Assembly: GCA_045837725.1 (NCBI GenBank)
Contig: JBEWZL010000066.1
Coordinates: 372,001-436,000, forward strand
Direction of reading: 5' to 3'
Length of the DNA stretch: 64,000 bases
Source of the DNA: Vermamoeba vermiformis
Lineage: Eukaryota > Tubulinea > Echinamoebida
Shown here piece by piece: positions 11,538 to 22,384 of the stretch (the first letter of the stretch is position 1; each line of letters begins with the position of its first letter). A program made the translations under genes and the position numbers. A model generated the notes under the pieces. It ran no database searches. It saw nothing but the letters and a program-made list of their open reading frames with translations, and had not been told where the DNA came from.

Positions 11538-13875
11538 TCAACGTGCAGTCAAAGAGACCGAATTATTATTGACATAGCCAGAAGCGTCAGTAGTGCCACT
11601 TGATATTGAAGTACTATTGACCGATGACTTGGCGCCGTTAGCGGATCCGCTGTAAGATGTCTTGGGACTGGTAGAAATATTCTTAAACAACGTGATCTCC
11701 GCGGCTGCTGTCATCATGGAAAAGAATTGAATCATGCCGAGGACGAAGAATTGCCAGTCAGGAATGAAATAGAGCGGTGTTTGCGTCAACATGGACACGA
11801 TCACAAAGAGCACTAGTGACACGCCTGACACGATCAACATCTTCACTAACTTTAAGAAAATATTAGCAAAGTAAACAAATCGTAGCTGGATCTGGTCAAC
11901 ATCGATGAAATACTTCTCGAATAAAGTAATATTTGGCTATTAATAGTAAGACTTACTCGTTGTGGGTATCGTTTCTTGTTTGAAATAATGTTGATCTTGC
12001 GACTATTTTTGACGATTTTCGTAATCAGAATTCCTCCGATGATAATGAAGTACAGGCCTATTATCTGTTTATAAAAGTGATTTAAAATGATTATCTTATA
12101 TGAAATATTAAGGTACGTACCAATGCGATAACGATCACGATGATCAAAAGAATATCTTGCGACTCGCGTAAGAAAATACTGACGAAGATATTCAGCAAGA
12201 ACAATAACTAGGGAAAAATTAGTAAAAAAAGTAATTAAAAAATGAAATTTTGAGCTTACTCCGAGCAAGGCCACTACGGCACCGAACAAATATTTGTTCC
12301 AAAAGTGCTTTTGTTTACGATGGAAGATCAAGCCAGACCTGCACGAAGGGTTAATCATATGTCTAATTATATTAAGCCAGTGTACCAGTAAAGTGCCACG
12401 AGAATTGTTGCAATCATTACTAACAACGGACCTGACACGTAGATTGCAAAGTAGGTCGTGTCAGGAATCAAGCTGTAGTGGAAGTGACCAATGACCACGA
12501 TGTTAGCAACTACTGATGCTATTTTTAGAAAAAACGTCGTTAATAAAGATACTAACAAATTAATTAATGCGTAACTTTGACGCGTAAATTATTGAAAGTG
12601 ACTTTTTGACACTTTGACGCGTGTCAATTAAGATCAGATTAGATATCCCGCATCAGATCGATATCCAATTAGCTAAATATAGATATTTATGATTATACTA
12701 CTGACCTGCAACTGATATGCTCAACAAACAGAGGGTCACTTGCGCGATCGAAAACTGAGGTCCGTAGAACCGGATGTACATCGCCAACTTTAACGAGCCA
12801 TAGACACATATAGCGACAGATACGGCTGCTAATAATATATGCAAGACCCAAAAGGCTGGTGTGTCTGCTGTTGCCGTGTACACGTTGAAATCTGCACAAA
12901 ATGATAGGTTAAAAAAAATGTTCGTTATTATCTTAATGAGATCTCGCTCTATTATCTCGTACCTCCTGAAGTAATTCGAACGATAACCGGCTCGTTTGTG
13001 CTATTATACACTTCGTCAAGGCTCATCCATTGCTGTTTTCAAAAAGTAAATTAGGTCTTACTCAGGAAGAACCAAATTATCCGCGACTAAATTTTTACGA
13101 CAATTTAATGTTTTTTTTACGTACGTCAGTGTTTATAGAGACAGCTGCAATATTGATGGTCTCGCCCAATTCTAGCACGTCAGTTATGTAATACGTAATG
13201 AACGGATAATAGTCTCCAGCATTAATAATAACACCCTATGATAATCGGGTCAATATTAGTCTTAAGTCTGATGATTACGTTAGTCGGGGCTCGGATGTGG
13301 TGCGATTTGTGTACGAATTAAATAGTCTGGACTTACCAAAGCATTCGCAGCAATACTATTCTTCAGTATTATATCCGTTAAGCATGAGCCATATACAAAC
13401 ATGACTATTTTGTTCGTCACGTTGTTAGTTGGAATTTGACACCCATCGATCGGATCTGCCAGCACTAACTCAGCTGTGATATTGAATTCTGTTATTCCAA
13501 ATACTACATGAGGTGCTGGTGCTAATATTATCGGTTCCAATCCGTCAGTCGGAGAAATCACCGTTACAGAAGTACGGATTAACTGGATCTAGCACAAAAA
13601 AAAAGATTAATTAATGGCTATCTTAAACAAATATAATTATTATATTATGCTCGTATTATATAAAATTATTATTATGAATATGGTAGATTTTTAAGGTTAA
13701 GATTGTGAGCGAAATAAGACTCGACTCACAAGGGTCCCTTTTGATTTGAACAAATATTGTAATAGTCAACGAAGCTATTTAATATTACTTCGTTGTTTAA
13801 GTATTAATCATAATTATTACTTACAGATCCCAGTAAAATAAAAAAACAAATTAGTATTTTTTGGCAGCCTAACAT
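11538..13875 (-). CDS. Seven-transmembrane receptor-like protein with ectodomain
   Basis: Ten exons (13875-13825, 13588-13337, 13235-13125, 13032-12963, 12891-12706, 12518-12386, 12338-12260, 12207-12121, 12064-11957, 11849-11538), all in phase, giving 462 aa. A signal peptide (MLGCQKILICFFILLG) leads into an ectodomain of about 150 aa with sequons. It is followed by seven hydrophobic helices, for example WVLHILLAAVSVAICVY, YFAIYVSGPLLVMIATI, ILLIIVIVIALIIGLY and FFVLGMIQFFSMMTAAA, and a Ser/Asn/Gly-rich tail of about 50 aa. The topology suggests a GPCR or GPCR-like sensor at the cell surface, but I recognise no specific family. Intron 5 contains a variant of the recurrent palindrome (12615-12626). 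Confidence 0.75.
12615..12626. repeat. Intronic palindrome variant TGACGCGTGTCA
   Basis: One-base variant of the recurrent palindrome, in intron 5 of the 10-exon 7TM gene, flanked by further TGACAC/GTGACT half-sites. Confidence 0.6.
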
Positions 13876-15026
13876 GCTTGACGACATCTACTTCCTCCAC
13901 GTTATTATATACAACAAGTACTATGCAATGTCGCGTTACTTTAATAAAAAAAGCAGCGAGTTGTTGCAGCTTGTACTGGTTCACAAAAATACTGGCGGTT
14001 TTCGTTCCGCCACCACTTTTCGTTTCACTTTCCGCTTATAAGATAGATACTTTGATATTAGAATTCAATATATTATGGCGTCATTCCATCAAGCAAATTG
14101 TTTCGTATTTTTACATCTGGATCTATTTACAAAATGTACAATTATTTGGTGCGCAGGCACTCATTTCAATTTATGCCTAATTATAGACATTATCTTCTCG
14201 AGCCTTGAAGGATTATTTACATTCACCTCGGTGCGATCTGCTGCAATCTTCTGTTGATGTCTGTCATTTTAGTTTTTGGGAGAGCCGGAGCCATATGAAA
14301 TCTTTTTTAGTCAGGGATTGCTTACGCACCGGGGAGAGCCAGTCACTGCGCGCCAACTGGATGAGACGCCCAAGCCTGGCGCGCGACCAACCACAAGGCA
14401 ATGCGTTTTGAGAATCCGCTTGATCCACTGCTCAGCTTCTGGAGATTTTTTTTAACTCCGATTCACGTCAAGAGGAGCGAATTAATTGTACGAGGTAATC
14501 AAATAAATGACCGGATCTTCTCCAAGAGCGAATCATTATTATATCGCTCAGCGTTTATTCTATTTATTTAATTTTGTTATCGCGCCATTCAGATCAACTC
14601 GTGAATCCACCACTGGTTGTTTTTGTGATAGCATGCCTGTATTCTCACGACGATCTGTACCATCCGTTTGAATATGTACACTCTAAATGGAAGAGAAAAC
14701 GGGGAGAGAGCAGTTATTCAATTATAAATACATTATATTATAGTTATATATTTTGTACCTAAATGAAAATAAGAAGGTAATTAAAAAGATCTTTTGCCGA
14801 AGAGAAAGAAAATTAATATTAATTTCAGATTTACCTCCGTGCCTTTTTCCATATTCTTCAAGATAAGCAAACACTGAGCTGGATGATTGAGATTTTCGTT
14901 CTTTCTTCTAATATTACAACGTCGTCATCATCGTCTTCCCTCTTTCGTTTCTTATTATTTACAGTAAAGGGAAGCATTGCTGCTCTTGATTTCAAACGGA
15001 CAATAAAATGAAGCGGGATAATTCAT
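13876..15026. other. Long intergenic region with possible small RNA
   Basis: About 1.1 kb without a convincing gene. It holds a GC-rich structured island (14317-14409, listed separately). On the minus strand from 14977 there is a short Met-initiated frame with a basic cluster NNKKRKRED that could be a small exon, but no continuation could be joined with confidence. Confidence 0.45.
14317..14409 (+). ncRNA. Candidate structured RNA, Pol III-like
   Basis: A GC-rich island in AT-rich DNA. A closing stem pairs ATTGCTT (14317-14323) with AAGGCAAT (14395-14402, one bulge). Inside it GCGCGCCA (14348-14355) pairs perfectly with TGGCGCGC (14377-14384). A TTTT run at 14406-14409 follows directly, as in Pol III transcripts. 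I found no box A/box B and it is not a tRNA. Function unknown; candidates are a class I-like small RNA or another Pol III RNA. Confidence 0.3.
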
Positions 15027-15185
15027 TTATTTAAAACCTTCAAAAGATAACGACGAGGGGCAAGAATCGTCCAAATTCATACCAACCAACAACACGTTGG
15101 TGCACTTGAAGGTTGGCATCTCGTTGACACGTAACCAACGAGTCCCATTGGCGCGATCCAACTTCTTGCCATTGTGGACAATAAT
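15027..15185 (-). other. Coding-like segment, unassigned
   Basis: On the minus strand one frame reads about 52 codons without a stop (IVHNGKKLDRANGTRWLRV, continuing to SLSFEGFK and TAA at 15029-15027), with natural-looking composition and an AATAAA-like signal overlapping the stop. It could be the last exon or a relic of a gene whose 5' part is not visible; only about 100 bases separate it from the 14-3-3 start on the other strand. No family recognised. Confidence 0.3.
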
Positions 15186-15287
15186 TTTTATTATTAGAAT
15201 TTAAACCCGCGAAAAGACTTCAATAGAGTTCAATCTGCATCTCTCTTCACCAAAAATTAAAAAAGACTTTAAAAAATAATTCGCACA

Positions 15288-16163
15288 ATGGTCGCTTCGT
15301 ATGATGCTAATTACAAACTGTTTTGCTCAAAATTTAATAATTATCTTATTAGCCTCGCTAATTTGGACCTTCAGGCGTTAAGGCTGATCCATAGCAAAGT
15401 TATCACAATGACTGATTCTCGCGAAGATAATGTCTTCATGGCCAAGCTATACGAGCAAGCAGAACGATACGAGGATATGGTTGACGCTATGAAGAAAGTG
15501 GCCGAGCTGGATGTTGAAATGACAGTTGAAGAGAGATCTCTGTTCTCTGTCGCTTATAAGAACGTTTTTGGTTCGCGTAGAGCAGCATGGAGAACTCTTT
15601 CAGCGATAGAATTCAAGGAAGCGCAAAACGGCCACGAGAATAATGTGCATCGGATCCGAACCTACAAACAAAAAATTGAAGACGAGTTGACCAAAATATG
15701 CCAAGAAATTACTGGTATATTGGACAACCATATAATGCCTATCTCGCACACATTCACCACTGAATCAAAGATCTTCTATTGCCAGATGAAAGGAGACTTT
15801 TGGCGCAACCTCGCTCAAATTAAAACTGGCGATGCTCGTACGGAGGCTGAAAAACGATCTAATGATGCTTATGCTACTTCTAGAGATATTGCGAACAAGG
15901 AATTGTCTCCCACGCACCCTATTCGTCTAGAGTTAGCTTTGAGATCTGCTACGTACCAATACGAATTCTTGAAAATGCCCGAAAAGGCTTGTGAAATCGC
16001 TCAAAAAGCATTTGATGACGCTATTGCCCAGATAGACTGCATAGGTGAAGAGGACTACCAGCAGTGCGTGCTTTTAATGCAATTGTTACGCGATAACATC
16101 GCTTTGTGGAAAACCAAGCCCAAGGACGACGAAAAAGACGAAAATGAAGAAGAAGAGCAATAA
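15288..16163 (+). CDS. Divergent 14-3-3 protein
   Basis: Single exon. The family match is clear from DNVFMAKLYEQAERYEDMV through ACEIAQKAFDDAIAQ to the C-terminal MQLLRDNIALW, plus an acidic tail. 14-3-3 dimers bind phosphoserine/threonine motifs in client proteins in the cytoplasm. The basic Lys and first Arg of the pocket (KNVFGSRRAAWR) are kept. The segment equivalent to DYYRYLAE reads DFWRNLAQ, so Tyr128 (human zeta numbering) is Asn, and LALNFSVF reads LALRSATY, so Asn173 is Arg and Val176 is Thr. These residues normally hold the phosphopeptide, so binding is probably altered. The frame opens at 15288, giving a 40-aa N-terminal extension; the Met at 15408 (MTDSREDN) matches the family start and may be the true one, leaving 251 aa. 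Confidence 0.9.
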   Translation: MVASYDANYKLFCSKFNNYLISLANLDLQALRLIHSKVITMTDSREDNVFMAKLYEQAERYEDMVDAMKKVAELDVEMTVEERSLFSVAYKNVFGSRRAAWRTLSAIEFKEAQNGHENNVHRIRTYKQKIEDELTKICQEITGILDNHIMPISHTFTTESKIFYCQMKGDFWRNLAQIKTGDARTEAEKRSNDAYATSRDIANKELSPTHPIRLELALRSATYQYEFLKMPEKACEIAQKAFDDAIAQIDCIGEEDYQQCVLLMQLLRDNIALWKTKPKDDEKDENEEEEQ

Positions 16164-16356
16164 TAGTATTACTTGCATTGCTGTTGTGTATTTTGTACAA
16201 AATGTAAATCGGTAAACGACCAGTCAAAAGAAAATTAAACGTCAGTTTGTTTTAATTGAACAGTAATAAGAACATCTGACGCAGCGACGTCATCGTTGAT
16301 ATTGTTACACACGTACGAAAGAAGGATATAATAATGACCCGAGGAGATAATTAATA

Positions 16357-17771
16357 ATGGTAATTTTCATATTTAATTTAGTTGACATTTAATGCAAAAT
16401 CTTTCCTCGTAATTAATTATGAATTATACATTAGAATTGGCTATTATTTTTGCATAATTTAACGAATTAATCTAAATATTTCTAACGGCTAATATATATA
16501 ATTTCGAATCTTAGGCTGGTCGTTATAGTGTTGGAATCGTGATCTTTGTGATCGCAGGCACATTAATTGCGTCCAATTTTCAAACCATTTCGAAAAAAGC
16601 GCAAAATCAATCGTCTTCTGTGGGCATTGACGGAGTTAATCGACCGTTCGTGCATCCGTGGTTCCAAACACTCGCTATGTTCATAGGTACCGTAATCATA
16701 TTAATTGATAGTAATATAATATTTAAAGAATGCTATTTAGCAAATTTACTAAATTTTTGTCGAAGATTTTAGTGCCGAAAGTGGATGTCACAACTAATCT
16801 TTTTTCTAGGCGAGTTCCTATGCCTAGTAGTGTTCCATATACAACGATGTGCCGGAAATAAGGCAGCTAAGAGTGCTCCGGTTGATAAATCAGCATTCTT
16901 TTTTATTATTCCAGCAATGTGCGATCTGGGAGGAACTAGCCTCGCTGGAATTTCGTTGCTTTATTTAGACTCATCAATATGGCTCATGTTAAGAAGCTGC
17001 TTGATCGTATTCTCAGCCATTTTATCGAAGATCTTCTTAAAGAAGCGATTATACTTCTTCCATTGGCTAGGCATTTTTGTTATCGTGGCTGGATTGTCAG
17101 TGGTTGGACTTAGCGCACTATTGGACGATATTAGTGCAGGTGGATCATCACAGAAAGACAAGGACTTGGTATTTGGCATCATTTTTGCGATCGGATCGCA
17201 AGTTCTAAACGCGGTCCAATTTATCATCGAAGAAGCTTTCATAACAAGACGCGGATACGCACCTGTTCAGATTGTTGGATTAGAAGGCTTATTTGGCATG
17301 ATTTTAACGAGCGCTATTGCTTTGCCAATACTCCAGTACTTAAAACAAGAAAACACGCTGGATGCGCTCGTACAACTCAAGAACAACTGGCTGATTATGG
17401 TATTCATGGGCATTTACATTTTATGCTCTATGCTAGCAAACCTATTCTCAGTCAGCATCTCGCAAGTACTGAACACGATCCAGAGAATGATTATAACGTC
17501 CTCAGTACAAACATTGTTTCTCTGGGGAACGGATCTGTTCATTTACTATGTAGTCAGTACTACATATGGTGAGCCATGGACTAAATATAGTTGGGTAGAG
17601 ATCATCGGATTTGTCGTCGTGTCAGTCGGAATTATGATTTACAACTCTGTCTTCAAGATCCCGTGTCTTTATTACCCTAGCAAGCAAGAAGAGGAAGAAA
17701 AGAAGCCTCTGTTAACCCAGAATACTGTAATAACGACTAACACTGGTCATTCAGTAAATACTGAAGTGTAG
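16357..17771 (+). CDS. SLC35F6-like transporter (drug/metabolite superfamily)
   Basis: Predicted multi-pass nucleotide-sugar-type transporter, 378 aa, of the SLC35F6 (C2orf18/TANGO9) family, which sits in lysosomal, mitochondrial or endosomal membranes. Exons: 16357-16359, 16515-16686, 16810-17771. The first coding exon appears to be only the ATG, directly followed by GTAATT; splicing gives MAGRYSVGIVIFVIAGTL, which fits the family N-terminus. About ten hydrophobic helices are visible, with the family-typical GTSLAGISLLYLDSSIWLMLRS segment and a long C-terminal half without introns. The soluble tail contains an acidic EEEEKKPLL dileucine-like sorting signal, consistent with lysosomal targeting (inference). 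Confidence 0.8.
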
Positions 17772-17988
17772 ATTATAAAGCAAGCCGCGATCGGTTAGAG
17801 TTCAATTGTAATCTCTAGAGCTGCCTTGCTGTCTCATAAATAGCTTTATTTGACTTGTTATATATGACCTCATACGTGACCCACGTGGATTTCCCGCTTC
17901 GCAATTCGTTAAATTTCGCCGCGATCTAATTTTGGTCCCAAGTTCTTTTTTATTTTGTACGAGTGACCACATCTCAAGTTCATTTAAG

Positions 17989-20063
17989 ATGCAACAAGTA
18001 CAAGCTACTAGCCCTTATCCGTACTATTATTATATGCCCGTCCAAATGGAGGGTGATCAGCAACAAGGCGTTCCTATGGCCGCGTTTGCTGTTGAGACTC
18101 CTGAGCCCGAAGTAGTCCAACCTAAACAGGAGACTAAGCAAGAAGTCAAGGAATGTGATGCCGAAGACCAAAAGAAGAAGAGTAAGAATTTACTGGCTAA
18201 ATCCGAAAACACGAAAATATTAATAATAATTATTTTTAAATCTAGGAAAGCCCAAGTTTAAAAAGCTTTCTGGCTGCCAAAAATTCTTCGTTGTTATCGG
18301 AGTATTGTCACTTATTGGCTTCTTTGTGAAGCTCCTTGGTGTCGGAATTGGATTAGTACGAAATTGAAATAATAATTCATCACAATTGGATAATTAATCG
18401 GAATATTATAGACCATTCTTAGCCACATGTACCAATCATGCGAGAATCCTCCTCACCATTTGGATAGACAATGGTAGAGACAAAACAGATTTCAGTTCCA
18501 ACGAGATTTACTAATCATAATCTTAGGGCCACCAATCCCTCTATTGCTTCTAACATTAGAATCGATATTACTTCGGTACGTTAATACAATGACACGAAGA
18601 AATAATACTAATGCGCATTTATAGGCCATGGTTCACGTTCGCACCTGCCCTCACGCCAAATCCATCATGATTCATACTAGCTCGCGTTCAAAGAATCCTG
18701 AGGACTTGAATAGAATGATTCCTGTTTACTACGTTATGGATGGAACCATTTCTTTGAGTGCTAAGGTAAAGATTTGAAATTCAACGACAGATCCTCTCGT
18801 GACCGCAAGATTTTTAACTGATGCCTATTATACAGTTCCCTGCCTTTGATTTCGATAACTGCGCTTCCATCAAGGTTGACATCGTTGTTCCTGAGTCATT
18901 GGCCACCCCTGCTAATTTGTTTGTACATTCCGAGACTGGTGTTGTAAGTAGCTTATTGATTTTTGCTAAATATCGCCTGTAACTTATTTACCATACATGG
19001 TAGGTCTACGTTTTGCCTAACAAGCACCACGAGGAACGTCACGAGAAGCACCATCACGGTTTCAAGAACGAATCTCGTCCTGTGATCTTCAACAACATTG
19101 ATATCTCCACTAAGGCTGGCCACGTTGAGGTTGCTCACGTTTACACTCGCGGAACTATCAGTGCCTTCAGCAAGATCGGTGGTGTCACTTTGAAGGACAC
19201 TAACGCTGCCTTCTTGACTGGATCTACCGTCACTGGTTTCGTCAATGTTGAGTAAGTTCAATAATGTCAGAATATGCTATTATTGCCTATTAACATTGTA
19301 GCCGAGACCTATAATCTACTAAGCAGATACTAATGATTTTTGTATGGTAGGAATGTTCGTGTTGGTCAATTGACTGCTGTCGCCGACTCTGGATCCGTCA
19401 CCATTCGTGGTGTTGTTTTCGAAGAGAAGCCCGAGCTCGACACTTACTTCTTGCAAGCTTCGATTGATCTCGGCAATCTCGAGGTCAAGCGCATCTTCAA
19501 CAAGTTGAACGCTGACAGAACTGCTGTTGTTACCATCAACTCCGGATCTGGCCGTTCTGAAGTCAAGCTCTCCAAGGTATGTTTGTGCACCTTATGAAAA
19601 ATAGTTTTACACTCAAATTATGCACGAGAGGATACTTATCATATTGTACTTGTAGAAGGCCAACTTGAAGTTCGCCGTTAGCACCGTCAGCGGTGACATT
19701 GAACTCCACGGCAAAGATTTGCCCAAGTTGCTCGTTGACACTGAAGTCAGCAAAACTGGTCGCATTGAGGGTCACGGTGCTTTGACTGATGTCACTGTTA
19801 GCACGAGCTCTGGTCGCGCTCACCTTGCCTTCCGTGATTGCAAGAAGCACCACGACAAGAAGCACGATGACAAGAAGGACGACGATGAGAAGCACGAGGA
19901 CAAGCCCAACAAGGACGAGCCCACTGATGCTGACCAGTCTGAGACCACCACTGAGCACGACAAGCCTAAGATCCATCCTCATCACACTAAGCCCCACAAG
20001 ACCAACCAACCTGTTACTGGTGGCAAGCACAAGGAGGAGCGTCCTCACCGCACTCACGCTTAA
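17989..20063 (+). CDS. Single-pass membrane protein with DUF4097-like beta-solenoid
   Basis: Nine exons (17989-18181, 18246-18355, 18412-18473, 18527-18575, 18625-18765, 18836-18943, 19004-19251, 19351-19576, 19656-20063), all in phase, 514 aa. A Tyr/Gln/Glu-rich cytoplasmic N-terminus of about 75 aa precedes one TM helix (FFVVIGVLSLIGFFVKLLGVG). There is no signal peptide, so the topology is probably type II. The large C-terminal region consists of repeated short beta strands (ISTKAGHVEV, AVADSGSVTIRG, STVSGDIELHG) as in DUF4097 adhesin-like solenoids. It ends in a highly charged His/Lys/Asp tail with repeats such as KKHDDKKDDDEKHEDK. Codon use is strongly C-biased in the later exons, suggesting high expression. 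Function unknown. Confidence 0.75.
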
Positions 20064-20293
20064 GGATCTGGAGACTGCTCTTGATCCACAACCTCGCGCT
20101 TTGATCTAGAAGCCGAGTCTAGCTGCGTCTTTGCGTAAAGTATTGTTATGATATTTACGTGAATTCGCTCTTGTAGTTAGAATTAATAAATAGATCTTAA
20201 ATAGCATTAGGGTGCATCTGATCGAGCCATGACGGCCCTGCATCTGGCTGCACTCGAGAACAATTAGCAACTAATCGCTAGACAATGTCCCAT

Positions 20294-20433
20294 CCACGTG
20301 CTCGTTGAATTATCTTGACTGGAATTGATCAACCGTGTCAGTTCTACGTCGGAAATTACAGATGTCCTAACCACGTGCCGTTCTTCACTCTTTCGCAGCG
20401 AAAAATTGAAAAGCATTCGTCCCATCCACGTGC
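20294..20433 (+). promoter_or_regulatory. Three CCACGTGC boxes upstream of the PhyH gene
   Basis: The octamer CCACGTGC occurs at 20294-20301, 20371-20378 and 20426-20433, in the 210 bases before the ATG at 20505. Two copies share the longer context CCCATCCACGTGC (20289-20301 and 20421-20433). CACGTG is the core of bHLH/bZIP G-box sites; regulated transcription of the dioxygenase gene is an inference. Confidence 0.5.
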
Positions 20434-20504
20434 CCTGCAAGACCATAAATACGGCTCGCTTGCTATTGGTATTAGTATTAAAGTTAGTAGAAGGAAGAAC
20501 AAGG

Positions 20505-20618
20505 ATGAGCAAGTGGAGTGAGAAAGACGGTTTACTTTACGACGAACAAGGAGCCGTTGTTTCAGTTGTATATAATTCTTCGTAAGTACATTCTATATTT
20601 ACACGATCGCCAAGCTGA

Positions 20619-20699
<81 letters not shown>

Positions 20700-22102
20700 G
20701 TGGCCCCGAAACGATTCAAAATTCAAATTTAATTTTATTTTTACAATAAATCTTCTGGGCTAACCTTGCGATCGTTACGTAAAATGAATTCGGATTAATT
20801 AATCCTAAAATTTAGTGAGCATGAAAAGCTCAAGAGTGTCATTGCCAACGAGAAAGAAGAAGATTATAGACTTTCTCCTTCGGATGTCGAGTACTTGAGC
20901 AAATACCCACACGCGCTTGACTACAAATTATCCGAAGAGCAATTGCAATTTTTGGAAGACAATGGTTATTTAGTCATTCCAGTACGTGCCCACATCCAAA
21001 AAAGATCCGATTTTACCCGTCTTAATTCTAATATTTTCTTCTAAAAGAATTTTTTCTCTGAAGAGATGATGGACAAAATGATCAATCAAATCTTCTCCCG
21101 AGCAAACGAGTTGACCGGCCTCGTTCGAGATGATATTAGCACCTGGGAGCCTAGCGGTGTAAGTGCATATTAATTTAACTATACAAGGACTCATTCATAT
21201 TCTCTATAGCGATTTAAAGTTGGATATATCGATTTGTGGCATTTGCCTGCGTATTACGAGTTGCGCCAAGATCCGCGTGCCTACAGCATTTTCGCTCAAA
21301 TTTTGAAGGACCCAAAGTTGACTGTTTCGTTGGATCGTGTTTCATTCAAGACTCCCGCATGGGTAGAAGTTGAAAAGGATGGCAAGGTGGAGGTAAGTTC
21401 ATTCAGATCCGTGAGCAAATGGTCCAAAGTAGTGATCTCTGAAATTCTCAGAAATTGGACTTTTCGAAACACCAACGCAGTTTAGCCGTGCACACTGATA
21501 TGAACATTTGGTACATGCAATATCCTTTGTACCAAGGCAGTATTTGTCTCGAGGACTGTCCTGTTGGCAACGGAGGCTTCACCGTGATGCCAGGTAACTT
21601 TTTTCCTTTTATGGTAATATTTTCGGTCGATAACATTATTGACGTTGTAGGTTACCACAAGTTGAACAAGATTAGACCTTATCGTGTCAACTTTGAGAAG
21701 GGCCTTTACCACGACAACGAGCCGAGACAGCCTCCAGTTCAAAAAGACGTGTTTTTGTTCTACAAAGATCAAGAGGCGATTGACCGCGATTTGATCGAAG
21801 TTCCAATGAAGAAGGGCGATTTCCTTATTTGGTCATCGCGTTTGCCCCACGGCAATGCCGTGAACACTTCGAACAAGTGGCGAATTCAGTGCTTCGTGCG
21901 TTACATCTCGTGCGCCGAAGATCACACCAACATGTACAGATCTGACGTGCGCAAGTCCGTTGAGACTGGTCTGAAGCCTAACATCTTCTCTACGGGCAAC
22001 AACGTCCCGCAACAAAACAAGGACTGGGAAGTGCCGTATCACAAGGACATTCAAATGACTGACTTGGGCAAGAAGTTGTTCGGTTTCGAGGCTTGGTTGT
22101 AA
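20505..22102 (+). CDS. Phytanoyl-CoA dioxygenase (PhyH) family protein
   Basis: Six exons (20505-20581, 20816-20981, 21048-21158, 21210-21392, 21452-21593, 21651-22102), in phase, 376 aa. Non-haem Fe(II)/2-oxoglutarate dioxygenase of the PhyH fold: the metal ligands are H193 and D195 in AVHTDMNIW and the distal H293 in RLPHGNA, followed by Arg of NKWRIQCF that should bind 2-oxoglutarate. The N-terminal EDNGYLVIPNFFSEEMM segment is the usual family opening. No targeting signal is obvious, so cytosolic action on an unknown substrate (lipid or small metabolite) is likely. The first intron contains a 74-base T run. Upstream lie three CCACGTGC boxes. Confidence 0.85.
20625..20698 (+). repeat. Poly-T tract, 74 bases
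   Basis: An uninterrupted T run inside intron 1 of the PhyH gene. Its length is likely unstable and may be only approximate in the assembly. Confidence 0.9.
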
Positions 22103-22384
22103 GGACTGCGCTCTAAGTAGTTACTCCGGTACATTGACAATGAAAAAGCGTGTCTGTAACAAAACCGGACGCTTTTTGTAAATAGTTGTTTTTTTTTTTT
22201 GAAATAAATGGACAGATTTATACTAAATACGTATCAGTATATTACTTTGTAGTAGGCGGACAGCTACCTGTGTTCAATCTGCACTCAGCCAAAATTACTT
22301 TATCGACCAATGGTGTTCGTTTTATTTTTAAATGATGATTCGTTAACTCAAAAATAGCCATTTTTAAATTGTGATATCATTGCC

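Noticed and set aside
14205-14411. 68-aa plus-strand open frame over the GC-rich island
   Set aside because: No homology, atypical composition, and the region is better explained by RNA-like base pairing.
19563-20057. 164-aa minus-strand Leu/Val-rich frame that looks like membrane helices
   Set aside because: It is the reverse complement of the Lys/Asp/His-rich tail of the DUF4097-like gene; the hydrophobic pattern is an artefact of reading AAG/GAC codons backwards.
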